DNA of 17,608 bases from Trichomonas tenax (Eukaryota; Parabasalia; Trichomonadida; Trichomonadidae): positions 1-17,608 of the forward strand of contig JALKBU010001051.1 of NCBI GenBank assembly GCA_023091735.1, in the 5' to 3' direction. A program made the position numbers and the translations under genes. The notes beneath the pieces are model-generated. The model ran no database searches. It had not been told where the DNA came from and saw only the letters and a list, made by a program, of their open reading frames with translations. Below, piece after piece: positions 14,789 through 17,608 of this stretch. The stretch's first letter is position 1. Every line of letters begins with the position of its first letter.

Positions 14789-15413
14789 ATATCTCCTTAT
14801 TCATATATTAGCGAAAGATTTAAGTGTTCGGTATTTGGTAAATACAGATTAAGTTTTGATAATATAAGTTTAATATTATCTGATGGTAATACATCACGAA
14901 GGATTTATATAGATAGAACATTTGATCCAAGAAAAACAATAGTATACGTATCATTTATATCAAATACTGATATTATATTTAAAGAAAGTACAAGGATATA
15001 TTAGAGTTAAACTACAAAATAAAAGTTATTTAAAACATAAAATAATAGCAGATATGTTTTTAGAGAATCCTAATGAATATAAATGCGTAACACATATTAA
15101 CGGAGATATTAAAGATAATCATATTAATAATCTTATATGGTGTGATATTAATACAATTCATAGAAACAGATGTAAATATAATTATGTAAACGAATTACCT
15201 GAACATGTTAAACAAACAACTAATTATGGTAAACATCTGTTTAATAACTTATATTATAGATTAAAGGATTTATATGCTTATATACATACTGGAAACAAAT
15301 ATAAAGTAATTCTACTTGAATTTAATTCGAATAATAAATTATATGTAATAGATACTGATGGTGTTTCAAGATGTGTTAAACATATGAAATTAATGAAAGT
15401 TATATTTAAATAA
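14789..15413 (+). pseudogene. HNH endonuclease remnant (NUMOD4-like region plus HNH), frameshifted
   Basis: The second part, in the frame that ends at 15413, reads GYIRVKL near 14994, HKIIADMFLENP near 15036, then VTHINGDIKDNHINNLIWCD, the His-Asn-His metal motif of HNH nucleases of the homing type. The first part is open in another frame from 14789 to a stop at 15002-15004 (for example FKCSVFGKYRLSFDN), resembling the NUMOD4 DNA-binding segment that usually precedes HNH. The two frames meet near 14985-14996, so a single-base frameshift is likely. The HNH motif is clear (direct reading); the NUMOD4 link is weaker. Such enzymes cut DNA and spread with phages, large viruses and Mavericks. Codon use is as A+T-rich as in the neighbour on the - strand. 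Confidence 0.65.
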
Positions 15414-15504
15414 ATAGTTTTTTGAAATTTATATTTTTATATATTTATTTTCATTTATATTGTTTATAATTATATACTGGAAGATATGAAGAAGTAAATT
15501 TTAA

Positions 15505-15551
15505 AACAATTGGAACGTCCGGTACCGCTAGGTACAAACGGACCAATTGTT
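15505..15551. repeat. Nested palindrome (47 bp)
   Basis: Three nested perfect stems are visible: AACAATTGG (15505-15513) with CCAATTGTT (15543-15551), TCCG (15518-15521) with CGGA (15539-15542), and GTACC (15522-15526) with GGTAC (15531-15535) around the loop GCTA. It lies at the border between the A+T-rich HNH block and the next, less A+T-rich block, so it may mark an element end. Confidence 0.75.
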
Positions 15552-15669
15552 ATTAACTAACTGGGTGTGCAAGGGTGTGTTTAGCGCAGAAAGATTGGAG
15601 CAAATTTGAATCATTCTATTAACACATATATAATATACACCTATAATAACTATTATATAGAGAAATGTG

Positions 15670-15778
15670 TCATATAATTTTGGCGCCATGGCGGGATATA
15701 AAATCAAAAATGAGTCCGAGAGCGGTTTCGCAGGAAAAATTGGCGCCAAAATGTTCATTTTTTGATGTGACGAAGTAA
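15670..15778 (+). promoter_or_regulatory. Promoter-like segment with two E2F-like palindromes and a 22-codon ORF
   Basis: TCATATA (15670-15676) fits the Inr consensus. It is followed by TTTTGGCGCCA (15678-15688) next to TGGCGGGA (15689-15696), and by TTGGCGCCAAAA at 15740-15751. These match the E2F/DP consensus core TTTSGCGC on both strands. Between and across them an ATG at 15710 opens a 22-codon frame ending at 15778 (starts MSPRAVSQEKL). The small frame may be chance. The G+C content is locally high. Regulatory function is an inference from motif likeness only. Confidence 0.4.
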
Positions 15779-15828
15779 GAATTTTCATACTCTCTTCAGA
15801 AAATTTTTGAAACATTCTTTCTCTGCTA

Positions 15829-15963
15829 TTATACGTATAGTATACCTCGTATATAATGAATGTGTAAACTTTCCGACTTTGATTTATATGTCGTAAATGC
15901 AAACAATTCACGTGACATTTCCATTTGTAAATATCCAGTGTCACCTCTTTCTGTTTCAGTCAT
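15829..15963 (-). pseudogene. 5' remnant of a Maverick-type gene, divergent from the capsid-like gene
   Basis: From ATG 15963 a frame gives 44 residues (starts MTETERGDTGYLQ, then ELFAFTTYKSKSESLHIHYI) before TAA at 15829-15831. A second frame continues open past this point (RERMFQKFSEESMKIL), so a frameshift near 15840 is likely. An Inr-type TCATAAA lies 30 bases upstream on the - strand. The ORF is not recognised by family. Its position, back to back with the capsid-like pseudogene across 61 bases, suggests both came from one compact element. Confidence 0.5.
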
Positions 15964-15988
15964 ATTTTTAAATTAAATAAAAAATTAT

Positions 15989-15995
15989 TTTATGA
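15989..15995 (-). promoter_or_regulatory. Inr motif (TCATAAA on - strand) for the 15963 gene
   Basis: On the - strand it reads TCATAAA, with A+1 at 15993, 30 bases before the ATG at 15963. It is the same heptamer as at 16019-16025 on the other strand, so the 61-base gap carries two outward-facing initiators. Confidence 0.55.
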
Positions 15996-16018
15996 GTTAA
16001 ATATAAATTTTTATTTTT

Positions 16019-16025
16019 TCATAAA
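16019..16025 (+). promoter_or_regulatory. Inr motif (TCATAAA) for the capsid-like pseudogene
   Basis: A+1 is at 16021, four bases before the ATG at 16025. The arrangement TTTTTTCATAAATG is nearly the same as that before the ankyrin gene at 9750. It shows that this element gene used a host-type core promoter. Confidence 0.65.
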
Positions 16026-16837
16026 TGAACAGTGCATTTAACATAAGAATGAACAACAACGAAACGAAAACTGGCAACGTTGCCCAATATTTCGAAAATT
16101 TGAAAAATGTAATACAAATAAATGACGGTACGCGAAACTTTCAGTTAAGAACGGTTGTCATGACTGTCATGATCAATCAGCTCCATTTAATGAAGGACAG
16201 GAAACACAAATAGCTATTAAACATTCAGATTTTGACATTACCCAATTAACTGACGGATTTTTAACCCTCCTTGTTAGACTTACTGTTCAAGTGTTAGGAT
16301 TGAAGAGTACATTTAATAATCCAAACCATTTATGTAAATTTGCAACAGTAATGAAGAGATCAAACCAAATTATGGACCAATTAGAGGTTATGTGTAATGG
16401 AAGGAGTACAGGATTTCATCAAAACGAGATGGTAATGGAGGGATTCGCTTATTCTACAATTAAACCACACAATGAAAAGAAGATGAAGAAATACACACAT
16501 AGTTTATATGAAAATGTTTAAAATTTGAGTGAATCAATAGCGGGTATATAATAATTTATATGATTTTAAGGATGGACAATCTCACCCTCCTGTAGAGTTT
16601 GAATTAAATTTACCTGTTGATGACTTGCTAGCTTTGCAGTCGTTTGATCACTTCATAAATAGAATCTTTGCTGAGTTAGAATTAGAATTTTATACGAAAA
16701 GTAAGGGATTTGTTTGGTGCTCCATTAATCCTGAAAAGGTTAAAGATTATAAATTTCTGCCCATGGTCCAGCAGTTTCCATATGTGATTCTAACGGTACT
16801 TTTTGCATTTCGACCTTCTGGTTTAAAATCAAATTAA
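16025..16837 (+). pseudogene. Maverick/Polinton major-capsid-like gene, broken and truncated
   Basis: From the ATG at 16025 coding potential continues for about 800 bases but in shifted frames: 16025 to about 16165, then about 16165-16521 in the next frame (ITQLTDGFLTLLVRLTVQ is in this part), then about 16543-16750 back in the first frame (EFELNLPVDDLLALQSF and IFAELELEFYTKSKG). A further shift follows near 16750. Other stops lie at 16519-16521 and in 16522-16542. The beta-rich words of the last part look like a jelly-roll capsid protein of Polinton type, which normally has about 500-650 residues; here less than half is left. The capsid assignment rests on pattern recognition, not alignment. 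It is a dead copy of an element gene in a protist. The lost 3' part is replaced by the 5' end of an opposing gene. Confidence 0.6.
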
Positions 16838-16942
16838 TGAATCATACATATCCTGACTATCTCCTGACCATTTCGCCGAAGATTCACGTGGTTTCCTGTT
16901 GTCTTTAATTCCCTTAAAATTCGCTGTATTGAATTTTTCCAT
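16829..16942 (-). pseudogene. 5' remnant of an opposing Maverick-type gene
   Basis: ATG at 16942 opens 37 codons (starts MEKFNTANFKGIKDNRKP, ends DMYDSLI) before TGA at 16829-16831. The 5' end is well formed: an Inr-type TCATAAA (16944-16950 on the - strand) lies six bases upstream. The peptide is basic and hydrophilic; its family is not recognised. It faces the capsid-like pseudogene and overlaps its last frame, so a deletion has probably removed the rest of both genes. Confidence 0.5.
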
Positions 16943-16943
16943 A

Positions 16944-16950
16944 TTTATGA
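16944..16950 (-). promoter_or_regulatory. Inr motif (TCATAAA on - strand) for the 16942 remnant
   Basis: It reads TCATAAA on the - strand with A+1 at 16948, six bases before the ATG. Motif and distance match those of the other Inr sites in the window. Confidence 0.6.
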
Positions 16951-16987
16951 ACTAATAAAAATATAATATCGAATTTAAAAATAATTT

Positions 16988-17146
16988 TTATATTAACGCA
17001 CATACTTGTTCATTTGAGTCTATATATAATTTATCATGACCATTAACGTGTTTGTAAATGTCCCATAATTCAGATGAGGATAAAAGTAGGTTTAATTGAT
17101 ACGTTATGTATTGTAAATGTTGCCGTGAATATCCACCGAAAATTTT
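16988..17146 (-). pseudogene. 3' remnant of an unidentified Maverick-type gene
   Basis: A frame of about 52 codons on the - strand ends at TAA 16988-16990 and reads, for example, FGGYSRQHLQYITYQLNLLL and then DKLYIDSNEQVCALI. It has no start codon of its own and is cut off upstream by a stop. It ends 45 bases before the next - strand ATG (16942), which is the tight spacing expected of genes in one compact element. The sequence looks coding in composition and pattern, but the family is not recognised. Confidence 0.45.
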
Positions 17147-17404
17147 TTACACTCTTTTTCGGAGCGAAATTTAACATGAAACCATGAATATATATGTATT
17201 AGAAAATTTAACCATGCAAATAAATGTTAGATTCATCTATCTTATGTCATTATATTGACATCCTTTGCGATATCCAATTTGTGAAATATATACATCGATA
17301 GAGATGAATCAAATAAAATATGGATTTAGCTATACAAGTGCCCAGTTTCAGAAGAGAAACATAAAAAGTTGAGTTCTTTTTAATTATATAAAATATTAAT
17401 TGAA
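17147..17404. other. Non-coding A+T-rich stretch
   Basis: No gene is seen. It contains ATGTCA/TGACAT around 17244-17262 and a longer imperfect inverted pair based on GATTCATC and GATGAATC (about 17230 and 17300). These are small and may be chance in such A+T-rich DNA. Confidence 0.5.
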
Positions 17405-17482
17405 TTAATTAGCTCCTTTCGATTTTAGATATTCTACAATTTTAAGAGACTTCATTTCGATTGCAATTGATAATGGGGATTT
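17405..17482 (-). pseudogene. Last ankyrin unit of a second interrupted ankyrin gene
   Basis: Twenty-five codons on the - strand read as one ankyrin repeat (SPLSIAIEMKSLKIVEYL then KSKGAN) and end in TAA at 17405-17407. Directly upstream on that strand is the 37-bp satellite array, as for the + strand unit at 12119. It is therefore a paralogous gene end in opposite orientation. The rest of the gene is outside the window or lost. Confidence 0.7.
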
Positions 17483-17608
17483 ATATCATAATGATGATAA
17501 ATTGTGAATGATTGATTAAATATCATAATGATGATAAAATGTGAATGTTTAACTTCATATCATAATGATGATGTAATGTGAATGAGTGATACTATATCAT
17601 AATGATAA
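17483..17608 (-). repeat. 37-bp minisatellite, array 3 (at least three units, running off the window)
   Basis: The word TATCATAATG starts at 17484, 17521, 17558 and 17595, an exact 37-base period. On the - strand the unit begins TCATTATGATAT, as in arrays 1 and 2. The period is not a multiple of three, so the array cannot code for a protein repeat in one frame. It continues past the window end. Confidence 0.9.

Noticed and set aside
15528..15944. 138-codon - strand frame as an independent gene
   Set aside because: It begins at a GTG inside another frame and mixes a probable frameshifted continuation of the 15963 gene with the unrelated E2F-like segment, so it was not annotated as one protein.
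17483..17608. CRISPR array
   Set aside because: The 37-base units abut directly with no unique spacers, the sequence is eukaryotic and no cas genes are present. It is a minisatellite.

Overview
The window looks like nuclear DNA of a trichomonad protist, most probably Trichomonas vaginalis. The reasons are an A+T-rich background, intronless genes packed on both strands, Inr start-site motifs of the TCA(+1)YWWW type a few bases before several ATGs, TAAA poly(A) signals that can overlap the stop codon, a DUF3447-like/ankyrin gene, and remnants that look like Maverick/Polinton genes. No species-specific search was possible.

Left part (1-11540) is host-like. It holds, in order: the 3' end of an unidentified + strand gene (1-126); a HEAT-repeat, importin-beta-like gene on the - strand (219-2627); an 888-bp non-coding element with two 250-bp inverted arms differing at one base (2934-3821); an RNA lariat debranching enzyme (DBR1) copy on the + strand (4079-5200) with two in-frame stops and a lost catalytic histidine; a type II membrane protein with a Rossmann-like domain followed by a GT-A glycosyltransferase-like domain on the - strand (5257-7011); an NXF/TAP-like mRNA export protein whose C-terminal half is a Gly/Trp/Gln/Asn repeat tail (7404-9434); and an intact ankyrin-repeat protein (9750-11540).

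Right part (11541-17608) is a graveyard of repeats and mobile-element pieces. Ankyrin units interrupted by a 37-bp minisatellite occur at 11827-12196 (+) and again, inverted, at 17405-17608. Between them are hairpin-forming islands (12322-12366, 12992-13037, 13212-13293, 15505-15551), a very A+T-rich block with a 386-aa protein of possible Polinton minor-capsid type and a broken HNH endonuclease (13215-15413), and a decayed Maverick-like block (15829-17146). In that last block a capsid-like pseudogene starts divergently from another gene through a 61-bp shared promoter, and is truncated against the 5' end of an opposing gene.

Functionally, DBR1 (intron lariat turnover) and the NXF-like protein (mRNA export) are both RNA-metabolism genes, but nothing suggests co-regulation. 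The strongest items for a second look are the 37-bp satellite shared by two ankyrin gene ends, the DBR1 copy whose frame survives despite two stops, the GW-rich export factor and the 250-bp-arm inverted-repeat element.
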